This document shows positions 10,423 to 19,252 of a stretch of 64,000 nt of DNA, piece by piece. This stretch comes from Phaeodactylum tricornutum CCAP 1055/1 (lineage: Eukaryota; Bacillariophyta; Bacillariophyceae; Surirellales; Neidiaceae): positions 697,394-761,393 of the forward strand of contig NC_011673.1 in assembly GCF_000150955.2 (NCBI RefSeq). The letters are read 5' to 3'. Position numbers and translations under genes: made by a program. How positions within the stretch are numbered: the first letter of the stretch is position 1; every line of letters begins with the position of its first letter. The notes under the pieces were generated by a model, which was not told the origin of the DNA, searched no databases, and saw nothing but the letters and a program-made list of their open reading frames with translations.

Positions 10423-12153
10423 ATGGCTACGATCAACGCATCTACCAAAATCAGCGTTCCGAAAAAGAAGCCCTCCATCGCGGTGGGCGCGGCCAAATCG
10501 GTCATCGGGGCCAAGAAACCCAGCGGCACCGCGGCGCGCCGCGGCTCCGTGGCCCCGCCACTGAAACCCGCGACACTCTCGAACGCGTCCAATTTGGCGC
10601 GTTTGCAGGAGTCGGACTCGGCGGGACAAATTGCTCACGTGCGAGACTTGTTCCGACAAGCGCTGGGGGAACACACCACGTTGAATTTGGGGTCCCCCAA
10701 AGCCGCCAGTACTACTCGCGATCGGGCGGGAGCTGCCGCCGATGTTGCCGTTGCTGCTAAGACTCTGGGCGTGCGCTGGATACTCAAAAAGTGCGGCATT
10801 GTTGATGAAATGCAGCGTATGCTGTTTCCCGGCGGAATTGAAGAGTTCTTGGCGCGCAATGCGGACAACGAAAGTGAAATGAACGGGAATGGTAGCACCC
10901 CCATGACGGGAGGTCTCAAAGCCAGTGCTTCGGCGGTAAGTCTCGCGAGTATGGACGAAGTGACGACCGTCACCTCGGCTAATTCGCTAGGGACGGATAC
11001 GAAACGTGGAAAAACGACACCGGCCAACGCCCGTGAAGGGTGTTTATTGGTGATTCGAGCCTTGTGCCAAATTGTCGGTAAGGCGGCGGAATCGTTCGTG
11101 GTAGGGGCCTTTTTGGCCGCCGCTTTGGATGAATGCGCGAGTTCGTCCGGTGCCATTCGGGAAGCGGCCGAGGACGCGTCGACGGCGATTGTAGCCTTGG
11201 CCAATCCATGGGCCTTTCGCACCGTCCTGTGTCCGTTGCTGCTGCAATCGCTTAAGTCAACCGAATGGCGGACCAAGGCGTGCACGTTGGAACGATTGGA
11301 GCAGTGTGCCTCGACCGCATCCGCACAAGTGTACAAAATGATTCCTACCCTGATTCCTGCCGTGGGGAACCAAGTGTGGGATACCAAGGCTCAAGTTTCG
11401 AAAGGTTCCCGCGCGGCACTGTTGGCCATTTGTAACACAAACAACAACAGGGACATCAAAAAGACCATTCCTGCAATTGTTAACGCCATGTGCAAGCCTT
11501 CTGAAACCAACAAGGCCGTGTCGGAGCTCATGGGCACGACCTTTGTTGTCCCCGTGGACGCTTCCACGTTGGCCATGTTGTGTCCGATTCTAGCCCGAGC
11601 ATTGAAGGAAAAGCTCGCCATACACAAGCGTGCCGCTTGCATTGTCATTTCCAACATGAGCAAGCTGGTGGAAACGCCCGATGCGGTGGCTCCCTTCGGC
11701 TCCTTGCTCGTGCCGGAATTGCAAAAAGTGTCGCACAATGTTCAGTTTGAAGAAATTCGGGACGAAGCACTCAAAGCGTTGGCCAATCTGACCAAGGCTT
11801 TGGGAGACGCATACAAACTGACCGATGAAGATGACCAAGCGGCGGAAATGGCCAACGAAAAGGCCGAAGTAGAGGCGGAACAGAAACGTATCGAAGACGT
11901 GCGGGAAGCAGAACGACTGAAAGAAGAAGCCGTACAGAAAAGGGAGGAAGAGGAGCGCAAAAAGTTCAAGGAAGCCATGGATGCACAGCGGGAGCTGACT
12001 CGCTTGGAGGCGGAAGAAGCGGAACGTCAACGCTCGGAAGAAGAAACCAAGCGCGAAGCCGCAAGATTGAGTACGAAGGGCGGTACTGGGAAGTGTCAAG
12101 GATGCGGACTTAAAAAATGCAAGAAGACGTGCATGTTCTACTCGGAAGACTAA
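10423..12153 (+). CDS. Stand-alone eEF3-type HEAT-repeat protein with Cys-rich tail
   Basis: A 576-aa protein resembling the N-terminal HEAT-repeat domain of fungal elongation factor 3 (also shared by Gcn1). No ABC ATPase cassettes follow. Residues 1-60 are basic and Ser/Ala/Lys-rich. HEAT-like helices span about 200-465, with eEF3-type phrases KMIPTLIPAVGNQVWDTKAQV, AMCKPSE and CIVISNMSKLVETP. A charged coiled coil covers about 475-555. The extreme C-terminus has four cysteines in CQGCGLKKCKKTC, a possible metal site. The ATG context at 10423 is good and there is no intron. In eEF3 this domain contacts the ribosome near the head of the small subunit, so a ribosome-binding or Gcn1-like role is the reasonable guess. 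The gene converges on eRF3 with only 61 bp between stop codons. Confidence 0.84.
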   Translation: MATINASTKISVPKKKPSIAVGAAKSVIGAKKPSGTAARRGSVAPPLKPATLSNASNLARLQESDSAGQIAHVRDLFRQALGEHTTLNLGSPKAASTTRDRAGAAADVAVAAKTLGVRWILKKCGIVDEMQRMLFPGGIEEFLARNADNESEMNGNGSTPMTGGLKASASAVSLASMDEVTTVTSANSLGTDTKRGKTTPANAREGCLLVIRALCQIVGKAAESFVVGAFLAAALDECASSSGAIREAAEDASTAIVALANPWAFRTVLCPLLLQSLKSTEWRTKACTLERLEQCASTASAQVYKMIPTLIPAVGNQVWDTKAQVSKGSRAALLAICNTNNNRDIKKTIPAIVNAMCKPSETNKAVSELMGTTFVVPVDASTLAMLCPILARALKEKLAIHKRAACIVISNMSKLVETPDAVAPFGSLLVPELQKVSHNVQFEEIRDEALKALANLTKALGDAYKLTDEDDQAAEMANEKAEVEAEQKRIEDVREAERLKEEAVQKREEEERKKFKEAMDAQRELTRLEAEEAERQRSEEETKREAARLSTKGGTGKCQGCGLKKCKKTCMFYSED

Positions 12154-12214
12154 TGGAACGTATAACAATAGATTTTGTTGATTCTATTCGATTGGTAAAA
12201 GTCTTGACGGCTCT

Positions 12215-13966
12215 TTAGTCTCTCTTCGGCGGCAGCTTAGTGATCTTTCCAATGGCGACCGTCTTCCCTTCCGTTCTCAGCGTGAAGCGTCCCATAAAAG
12301 CCATGTGCTCGTACGTCTCTAGTGGCACTGTTTGTGCCAAGTCCAGCATAACGATTGCTCGCATACCAACACCTACGTAGCGGGCACCCTTGACGACCAC
12401 GCCTTTCGCGTTGGTCGTCTCAAAAATCTTGGCTACGGTGCACTCCTCTTCCGTGGTATGAGCGTGGAACATGCACTGGAAGCCGGCGGTCATGATAGGG
12501 GTGTTGTCGGGCATATCGGCCACGGCTATTTGACAAATTATCTTGTCCACGGCGCGGCACGGCGGATCGGTGCAAATTACAAAGCCCTTACGCACGTCTT
12601 CCATCTTGGCACCGTTGAGCTTCACCAGAACATTTTCGCCGGGTCGAGCACCCGATACGGGATCTTCATTGGCCCAGACTTCGTCAACCTTGTACTTGTT
12701 GCGGGTTGGCATAATTGTCACCTTCATACCGGGTCGAATAATACCACTCTCTACCTTACCCATAGAGATGATACCGCGATCCGTGTACCGATCCAGTACC
12801 GGGATACGCAAAGGTGCCTCCGGATCGCGGCCGGCAATTTCCAGAGTGTCGAGCAAGCTCAGGAGCGTCGGCGCCGAAGTATTGTTTTCGTTGGAAGTGT
12901 AGTATTCCTTCCACCAAGAGCATTCGCTCAATGCTACTTCGTCCTTGACGTTTGCGCCACTCAAGCCCGAAATTGGAATGAATTTGACTTCGCGCTTAAT
13001 GACGAAACCACAGCTCTTGAGAAAGGGACGAATTTTGGTCACGCACTCATCGAAGCGTTCCTTCTTCCACTGCACGGTAGGCTCGTCCATTTTGTTCACC
13101 GCCACCACGAGGTAGGACACGCCGAGTGTCTTGGCCAACATGGCGTGTTCCCGTGTTTGACCACCGCGATCAAAACCGGTTTCGAATTCTCCCTTGCGGG
13201 CGGATATAACCAACACGCCGACGTCTGCCTGACTGGCACCTTGAATCATGTTGGGAACGTAGTTTTTGTGACCCGGTGCGTCCAAAATAGTGTAACGCTT
13301 CAGGTCCGTTTCAAATTGGGCCTTGCCTACCTCGACCGTCTTTCCTTTGGCCCGCTCTTCTTCGTTGGTGTCCATGATAAATGCCAGAAACCAAGACTCG
13401 CGGTTCCGTTCTTTGGCCTCTTTTTCGTATCTTTCAATGGTGCGCTTATCGACGTTGTCCGTCAGGTAGAGAATGTTACCGGAAAGCGTGGACTTTCCGG
13501 CATCGACGTGACCGATAAAGACGAGGTTCAAGTGTTCGCGGGGATCTCCTTCGGTCATTTCCTTCGAGGGACGGTCTTCGTCATCGTCATCATCCTCTGC
13601 GTCGTCGTTTTTCTCTTCCGGAACAGACTCGGCCGCATCCACTTGCATTTGTTCCACCTTCTCCGTAACTTGTCCCACACTGGCGGGTTCCGCGTGTGCA
13701 GTCACCGCGTCCTCGTCCATCGCGTCCGCGTCGTCCGCCGGCGTGCGGTCCCACAGTGCGTTGACTTCGGGATACTGCGACAACGAGTCGGGATCGTTGA
13801 GCATTTTGGTGGCCCGTGCACGGTCTCCTTGCGCAATTTGGAGGACGACTTGCCAGAGGGGATCGTCTTCGTCGACGGGGGCTTCGGCAGGTGCGGCCAC
13901 CACAGCCGCTGGAGTCCAGGATGCGGCTCCGGCAGAAGGCTTCCATTCCGCAGCTTTGGCGTCCAT
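12215..13966 (-). CDS. ERF3: Peptide chain release factor eRF3 (GTPase)
   Basis: Translation-termination GTPase that works with eRF1 at stop codons; 583 aa, no intron. The G domain has GHVDAGKST (152-160), DAPGHKNY (229-236) and NKMD (291-294). Domains 2 and 3 follow, ending with the eRF3-typical GRFTLRTEGKTVAIGKI. This ending and the RGIISMGKVESG block separate it from eEF1A and HBS1. The N-terminal ~140 residues are acidic rather than Gln/Asn-rich, so there is no prion-like domain. Residues about 7-19 (WKPSAGAASWTP) resemble a PAM2 motif, the poly(A)-binding-protein contact found in other eRF3s. The start is the ATG at 13966; the frame stays open upstream to 14170 without a better candidate. 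Abundant GT microsatellites lie just upstream. Confidence 0.96.
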   Translation of the reverse strand: MDAKAAEWKPSAGAASWTPAAVVAAPAEAPVDEDDPLWQVVLQIAQGDRARATKMLNDPDSLSQYPEVNALWDRTPADDADAMDEDAVTAHAEPASVGQVTEKVEQMQVDAAESVPEEKNDDAEDDDDDEDRPSKEMTEGDPREHLNLVFIGHVDAGKSTLSGNILYLTDNVDKRTIERYEKEAKERNRESWFLAFIMDTNEEERAKGKTVEVGKAQFETDLKRYTILDAPGHKNYVPNMIQGASQADVGVLVISARKGEFETGFDRGGQTREHAMLAKTLGVSYLVVAVNKMDEPTVQWKKERFDECVTKIRPFLKSCGFVIKREVKFIPISGLSGANVKDEVALSECSWWKEYYTSNENNTSAPTLLSLLDTLEIAGRDPEAPLRIPVLDRYTDRGIISMGKVESGIIRPGMKVTIMPTRNKYKVDEVWANEDPVSGARPGENVLVKLNGAKMEDVRKGFVICTDPPCRAVDKIICQIAVADMPDNTPIMTAGFQCMFHAHTTEEECTVAKIFETTNAKGVVVKGARYVGVGMRAIVMLDLAQTVPLETYEHMAFMGRFTLRTEGKTVAIGKITKLPPKRD

Positions 13967-14150
13967 AATTGGCGAGACGGAGCGAAGCAGCGCGCGTGTG
14001 TGTGTACGTGATATTAAATAGTGTAGGTGTATATGCGTGTATTGCGTGTGTGTGTGTGTTGGAACAACTTGTATGCAACCACCACTTGCTATAGAGAAAA
14101 AAGTGTGTGCCCGGCGCGTCGTTCGGGAGGAGAAAGCGTGTTGTGAGTTC

Positions 14151-14173
14151 ACGAACGAACGAACGAACAAACG
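14151..14173. repeat. (GAAC)n tetranucleotide microsatellite
   Basis: Five GAAC-type units lie about 185 bp upstream of the eRF3 start codon. A similar run sits just before the start codon near 30244, on the opposite relative orientation. Confidence 0.85.
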
Positions 14174-14563
14174 ATGCGAGTCCCAATGGACTACACGGAA
14201 TCACAATCCACAGTAGGAATCCATCAATTGTCGTCGTTTGCGTGAGAATACAAAAAGAGCCACCCCCGACGCCCAAATCTCAATACTGTTCGTTCCCCAA
14301 CCCACATTACGGGTACTCCGCTATTGAAAGTTTCGGCTTAGTGCTGTACCGGAGTAACAACAATTCTTTCTCCATTCTTCACAATACCGATAGACATACT
14401 CTCTGTAGTTCTTACCTAGAGTCGAGTGTTTGTGTGTAGAAAAAAAGAGACAAGAGCAAACACGCCTGTGTGTGTGTGTGTATGCTGTTCCGAGCCAGTT
14501 GGTGTGAGGTACAACTGTAAGGAGGACGGGTAACAGGTAGAGGTAGTGCCCACAAAAAAGGCA

Positions 14564-14578
14564 GGGGGGGGGGGGGGG
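14564..14578. repeat. Homopolymer run of 15 G
   Basis: Fifteen consecutive G on the plus strand in a divergent intergenic region. A 14-G run occurs at 36639..36652. Homopolymers of this length are also prone to length errors in sequencing. Confidence 0.9.
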
Positions 14579-15216
14579 ATTTGCCCGTCTCCCGTGTGAC
14601 ATGTTTCGTGGTTCCTCCGATGGTCTTTCGAACGAATTCCGTATCCCCCCGTTTCGTTTCTTCCCCGCCCGCACCACCCACCCGTGTGTTCGTCGCTCGT
14701 ATCCCGAGTCTCACGGATGTGGGATGGTGCGGCTGACCGACTGACGGTCCACGAACGTTCGGCTCTCCATTCCTCCGTGGGGGCAGACTCCCTACCTACC
14801 TAGCTCTATCTCTAAGCTGCGACATTTTTTGGCGGACAACCCGGAGAAGTTCCGCAACGCGCCCACGATCACATTCCGGCATTGAAACGACATTTTTGAC
14901 AATAGGTGCACGCCGAACCAGTGCCGCACCGCGCCGCACGGCACCGGGTTTTCCCAGCGCCGGGCGCGAAGGGGATGACACTGATACTCCCGACGAGTCA
15001 TGAATAGAGTAGTAACGAAACAGTAACTTGAAACCGAAACCACAGTCGGTCGCCGTTTTGGAGGTCCAAAACGTTGGGGTTTGATTGCGGACGCGGCGTT
15101 GGGGATTCCTGGGTTTAGAGGGGCGCTCTCGGTGTGTCTGTTTTGTTCTCGTGGCCGGTTCCCCCACGTCCCCTCGATCCACGGCGACAGCACGCACGCG
15201 ACGGACCACGGTCAAC

Positions 15217-18200
15217 ATGAGAAGGAGTCTTTCGCCGTACGGTTCCACCTTGACGACTCCGGACGACGCAGTGTCTCGAATGTCGCAACACGACGACGCA
15301 CGAGGAAGCCTGTCCGAGACACCACGTTCGTGGCTACGGAATACCCCGTCGGCGGTGGGATGGCGTGTGCCACCGGTGCGCATTGCCGGATCCCAACAAC
15401 AACAACAGCAGCAACAGCAACTCTACCGTTCGTCCCTCCCGCACTCCTCCCGGACTCCGATCGTGCTCGACGCCCGCCACGGTATCCACACTTCCTCGGC
15501 CGTGTCCGTTTCTTCGGACGGCACCGATTGGCTGACCGTCACGCCGGTGCGGTCCCACGCGCTCTGGTTTCGGCCGGGCAGTAACAGTGGCAACCGTCGT
15601 GTGGGGAACGGGCGTGGTGCCGCGGGGCCTACTGGCATGGTACCACCAACGGTCGAGTGTTCCCCCAACCACACCCAACCGGGCTCGTCCGACCCTTCCC
15701 ACGAGTGGGAGGTCGGGACCCGGCCCTCTCCCGGGGCCGGGGAAGAAACGGCGGCGTACACGGCTCGTGGGGCGCCGCACGCGGGGTTTTTGGAAAAAAT
15801 GGGATCCCGGGTCGCCACCATGAAACGACGATTTTTTGTACTCCAACCCGGGACCCATTTGTACTACTTTCTGTCCCCCCACGACGTCACCCCCCGGGGC
15901 TGTTTGGATTTGCAAGATTCCTGGGTAGAACCGGTGCCTGGACCGGAACCGGACCGGACCTGGCCGGACGGACGATTCCGTTTCGCCATTTGCTGGCCGT
16001 CGCGGGAACGCGTGGTCCTGGAAGCGCGTTCGCTGGAAGCCGGGCAAGCCTGGATGCGGTTTTTGAAGGAAGAACGGTTGGATGTTGTCAAGGCGGCCGT
16101 GGAACAAGGCACGCGACGGAATTCGGCTCTCACTAGTCGTGTGCAAGAACTGACCCGACAAGTGCAGGATCTGAAACTCGTGGAAAAAGATCGGGACGGG
16201 GCCTTGGAAGATGCCGCGCACTGGAAACAGGAGTTTGAGCGTTTGGACGAAGCATTGCGACGGTTGACCCAATATTTGGTTAAACCCAACCCGGACTACA
16301 AAACGCACAGTGGTATTCCGGAAACCACGCTCCCAGACAAAGCCACCGTCTCGAGTAAGGACACGCTGAAAGAGGATGTGGCCGCGAGCCAGGGCGAGAC
16401 GGATACGCAAGCGTCGACGGACGAAGATTCCGACCCCGTGACGCCCAAAGGAAACGAGATGACCGACAACACGGCTCGCGAGACGTCCTTACTCGACGAC
16501 GTGGTGGAGCGAGAAGAAGCCTTGGATGTGGTGCACGTGCCGGGGATGTATTTTAGTAGTCTCTACAACACGTGCGAGCAACTACGCGAAAATCTCAAGT
16601 TGGCCTCGGACGAAGCGTCCACCGCCGTGGACGATCTACACGCGGCCAACTTGCGAGTGGCGAGCGTGGAAAAACGCATGAGTAAGGCGGAAAAACATTT
16701 GTGCAAGTTGTGGGAAGAAAATTGTACCATTCGGAAAGCGTTGAAGCAGAAAAAGCGTGAAAAACGTGTACTCGTTCGCGAAGTCAAGAATTTGCTGGAA
16801 GCGGCCAAGACGCAAAAGGTGGACGAGCTGTCGATGCACGAAGGGGTACCACCCGATGACGAGTCCACCGCCTTGGGAAGCGAAGAAGAAAAGCTCATGG
16901 ACGAGCTTGAGGGGCACGTTTTGTCGAGCATTCGTCTTCACGAACAGCTCCTTGCCGTTTCTGGTCCAACTTTGACGGCAAGGGTCGCCGTCCAATCGCA
17001 ATCCCAAATACCGAAATCAATCGGCATCAAACCGATCTCCAACGAGGTGGTAAAAGCAAACCAGGGTCCAACCGTGCGCTTCCAACCGCAGACACAGCGC
17101 AAAGTGTGTACGAATCAACGCGCCAATGACGATCCCATGGAATCCGAGTCGGGGCAGGCTCTAGTGTCATTGTTCGACGAGTCCGAAGAAGCGCCATCTA
17201 GTGAGGACGGATGCGGGCACTCTTTATCCTCTATCGGCGCGGAAGCAAGCGACGCAGGTGCCGACGGCGACTTGCCGCTTCCGAAACTAGTGGATGTTTC
17301 TATGGATAGTGTGGAGATGCCGGAACGACCCAACCCTTTAGTGGAACTCGATAAAGAAGAAGACCTGAGCCTGGAGCTTGCAAATGCTACATCGCCTTTT
17401 GCTGTACCGAGACCTATGATACGACAAGGAGACGCCACTTCAAAACTCGTTTGTCCATTAGCAGATGTCATTGACTCGAAAGGGGATACACTGAACTTGG
17501 AGGCCACGGATTTGCAAATCTACCATCTGACCTTTTACAGTCAAAAGATTGGTATACAATTTCAAAAAGTTCCTCCCATGCCAACGAAACCCAAGGGCTT
17601 GTTAACGGATGCGTTGACGGCGGACTTGAACGGCGTTCCGCCAAGTGGGAGTGAGGAAACGGCTGCCGAGCTTCGACGCATTGCAGGCATTTCTTCGTGG
17701 GCTTCGTCATCTACGGCTGCAAGCAAGGACACCGACCGGGGCCAGGGAGTCGACACCTGCCTCGTTGCGGCACCGATAGACGCTGTGTTGGTGTGTGGCT
17801 TTCACGGATTTGACGACTCCGGTAACAACGTTCGGCCCAAGCTGGGCGCCCATTTGGTCGCCTTTGATGGTGTTTCGGTGGAAGTCGGGCACTGGACGTT
17901 CGACAGCATTCGCAAGGCAATTCAGGCTCGTGCGAGGCCGTTGACGCTGAGTTTTCGAAACGATTTTTTAACCACCGAACAGCGACGGATACTAACCAAG
18001 GCAATTGGGGATGTGGCGAGTCCCCCCATGCAGAAAAAGAGTATTGACAGTCAATACAAAACTCCTCGCGAACGTCCGCCATCCACCGACCCTTCCGTCC
18101 ACTCCGCAGTTTCGCAGGGTTCGAATCGGTACGTGCTGGACGAAAATACGGACACAGAGCTCGGCTCTGGAGGTTTGCTTTCGAGATTCAACCACCCAGT

Positions 18201-18525
18201 GGATGCCGACGACGACCTTTCGGTCGCGTCGGCGAGAAGCCGGGGCGACTCTAGTCAACAAAATCACGGGTTCCGTCACGGGTACCATCCCGCTTCTTTC
18301 TCGGGCAATCGTAGCGTCGCGTCGTCCACGTTAACGACCGGCCCGCGTTCCTTTAGCGACGTGGGTTCCACTACGAGCGGCATGTCTGCAGTGGTGGCAC
18401 CCTTGGTGGCCCATTTGCTCTCCCGCCCACGCGAGACGCCGTTCACGCCGGACTATCTGCGCCGCGCCCCCCAGAACGTGGAAGAAACACCGCAGCACCA
18501 GGACTTTGCGTCGGAACTGTTGTAA
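15217..18525 (+). CDS. PH domain, coiled-coil and PDZ-like scaffold protein
   Basis: An intronless 1102-aa protein. A pleckstrin-homology domain lies at about residues 187-290 (HAGFLEKMG, MKRRFFVLQPG..LYYF, and the C-terminal helix Trp in AWMRFLKEE). Coiled coils follow at about 295-350 and 435-530. A long acidic disordered part leads to a PDZ-like domain at about 765-920, whose carboxylate-loop and GAHLVAFDGVSV strand are recognisable. The C-terminal 170 residues are Ser-rich. A short CAA-encoded polyglutamine run lies near residue 60. The start is the ATG at 15217 (gtcaacATGaga); upstream frame has no ATG. The combination suggests a phosphoinositide-binding membrane scaffold in the cytosol. 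No orthologue name can be given. Confidence 0.85.
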   Translation: MRRSLSPYGSTLTTPDDAVSRMSQHDDARGSLSETPRSWLRNTPSAVGWRVPPVRIAGSQQQQQQQQQLYRSSLPHSSRTPIVLDARHGIHTSSAVSVSSDGTDWLTVTPVRSHALWFRPGSNSGNRRVGNGRGAAGPTGMVPPTVECSPNHTQPGSSDPSHEWEVGTRPSPGAGEETAAYTARGAPHAGFLEKMGSRVATMKRRFFVLQPGTHLYYFLSPHDVTPRGCLDLQDSWVEPVPGPEPDRTWPDGRFRFAICWPSRERVVLEARSLEAGQAWMRFLKEERLDVVKAAVEQGTRRNSALTSRVQELTRQVQDLKLVEKDRDGALEDAAHWKQEFERLDEALRRLTQYLVKPNPDYKTHSGIPETTLPDKATVSSKDTLKEDVAASQGETDTQASTDEDSDPVTPKGNEMTDNTARETSLLDDVVEREEALDVVHVPGMYFSSLYNTCEQLRENLKLASDEASTAVDDLHAANLRVASVEKRMSKAEKHLCKLWEENCTIRKALKQKKREKRVLVREVKNLLEAAKTQKVDELSMHEGVPPDDESTALGSEEEKLMDELEGHVLSSIRLHEQLLAVSGPTLTARVAVQSQSQIPKSIGIKPISNEVVKANQGPTVRFQPQTQRKVCTNQRANDDPMESESGQALVSLFDESEEAPSSEDGCGHSLSSIGAEASDAGADGDLPLPKLVDVSMDSVEMPERPNPLVELDKEEDLSLELANATSPFAVPRPMIRQGDATSKLVCPLADVIDSKGDTLNLEATDLQIYHLTFYSQKIGIQFQKVPPMPTKPKGLLTDALTADLNGVPPSGSEETAAELRRIAGISSWASSSTAASKDTDRGQGVDTCLVAAPIDAVLVCGFHGFDDSGNNVRPKLGAHLVAFDGVSVEVGHWTFDSIRKAIQARARPLTLSFRNDFLTTEQRRILTKAIGDVASPPMQKKSIDSQYKTPRERPPSTDPSVHSAVSQGSNRYVLDENTDTELGSGGLLSRFNHPVDADDDLSVASARSRGDSSQQNHGFRHGYHPASFSGNRSVASSTLTTGPRSFSDVGSTTSGMSAVVAPLVAHLLSRPRETPFTPDYLRRAPQNVEETPQHQDFASELL

Positions 18526-19252
18526 CATTAGATTGTAGCGTGCGTTAAAGTGTTTTATAGAGTTGACAGGGATTTTGTGCTTCTACGGTTCTTTTGGTTA
18601 GTACAGGCAACTGGGATAACTCGACCCTAGCAAAGTGCGATCGGTTAGCGGACGAACTGGAAATTAGGTATGCCGTACAGTATTAGCCAGTGTACCTAGC
18701 TACAGTATTCCTTACTGTTAGTCGCTCCTACTATTTTCGGTCGCGTACCAAACGTTCGGGGATACGTCAGTCCGTGGTCCCCACACGGGACCAATTGAAC
18801 AGGAGAAAGATAGTGTCGATGCTTTTTGCATTAGGGACTCGCTAGACCCCCACGGACCAGACGGGTACCGAGCAAGGAAGCCGAAAGCAAAGTGTCACAG
18901 TCAGTCGGTCAGTCGAACCGTGGAAGGAGCGCGATGACAACCCGATACGATTCACTGTCACCGTGCGTGAACATACCGCGAGCATCGGAAGTGTACTCGT
19001 CTATCCATCCAATCGGTTTGATTTTGACAGTCTATCTATATCGGTTGACGTTTCCGTCTCTAGTATACGTTGGTCTTTATATCCCGCCGAGTTAGCCAAT
19101 TCGCTAGCTCATTCATTCACTAGAGAAGCTCTTTCTGTTGTGGAAACGGTGGGGGACCCTCCCGATTTGCAAGGTCTCCGGTAGTGTTGTTGTTGCTGTT
19201 ATTGCTGTAGTGTCGCGGTGGTGGTGGTGGTGTCGGTAGTGGTGTTGGCAGT
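18526..19252. other. Intergenic region upstream of the WW-PP2C gene
   Basis: About 730 bp with no supported gene. A TATA-like TTTATAT at 19076..19082 lies about 170 bp before the next start codon, and a GGT-rich microsatellite directly precedes the ATG. Confidence 0.45.

Larger units (their letters stand above)
13967..15216. other. Divergent intergenic region with microsatellites and poly-G, eRF3 / PH protein
   Basis: About 1.25 kb between divergent start codons. It holds GT dinucleotide runs (about 13995-14062 and 14467-14483), a GAAC tetranucleotide run (14151-14173) and a run of fifteen G (14564-14578). No gene is supported on either strand; the long open stretches here are low-complexity. 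Both promoters must lie here. Confidence 0.6.

Noticed and set aside
12332-14011. 559-codon open frame on the plus strand
   Set aside because: It is antisense to eRF3, whose GTPase motifs are complete; the protein has biased His/Val composition and no domain.
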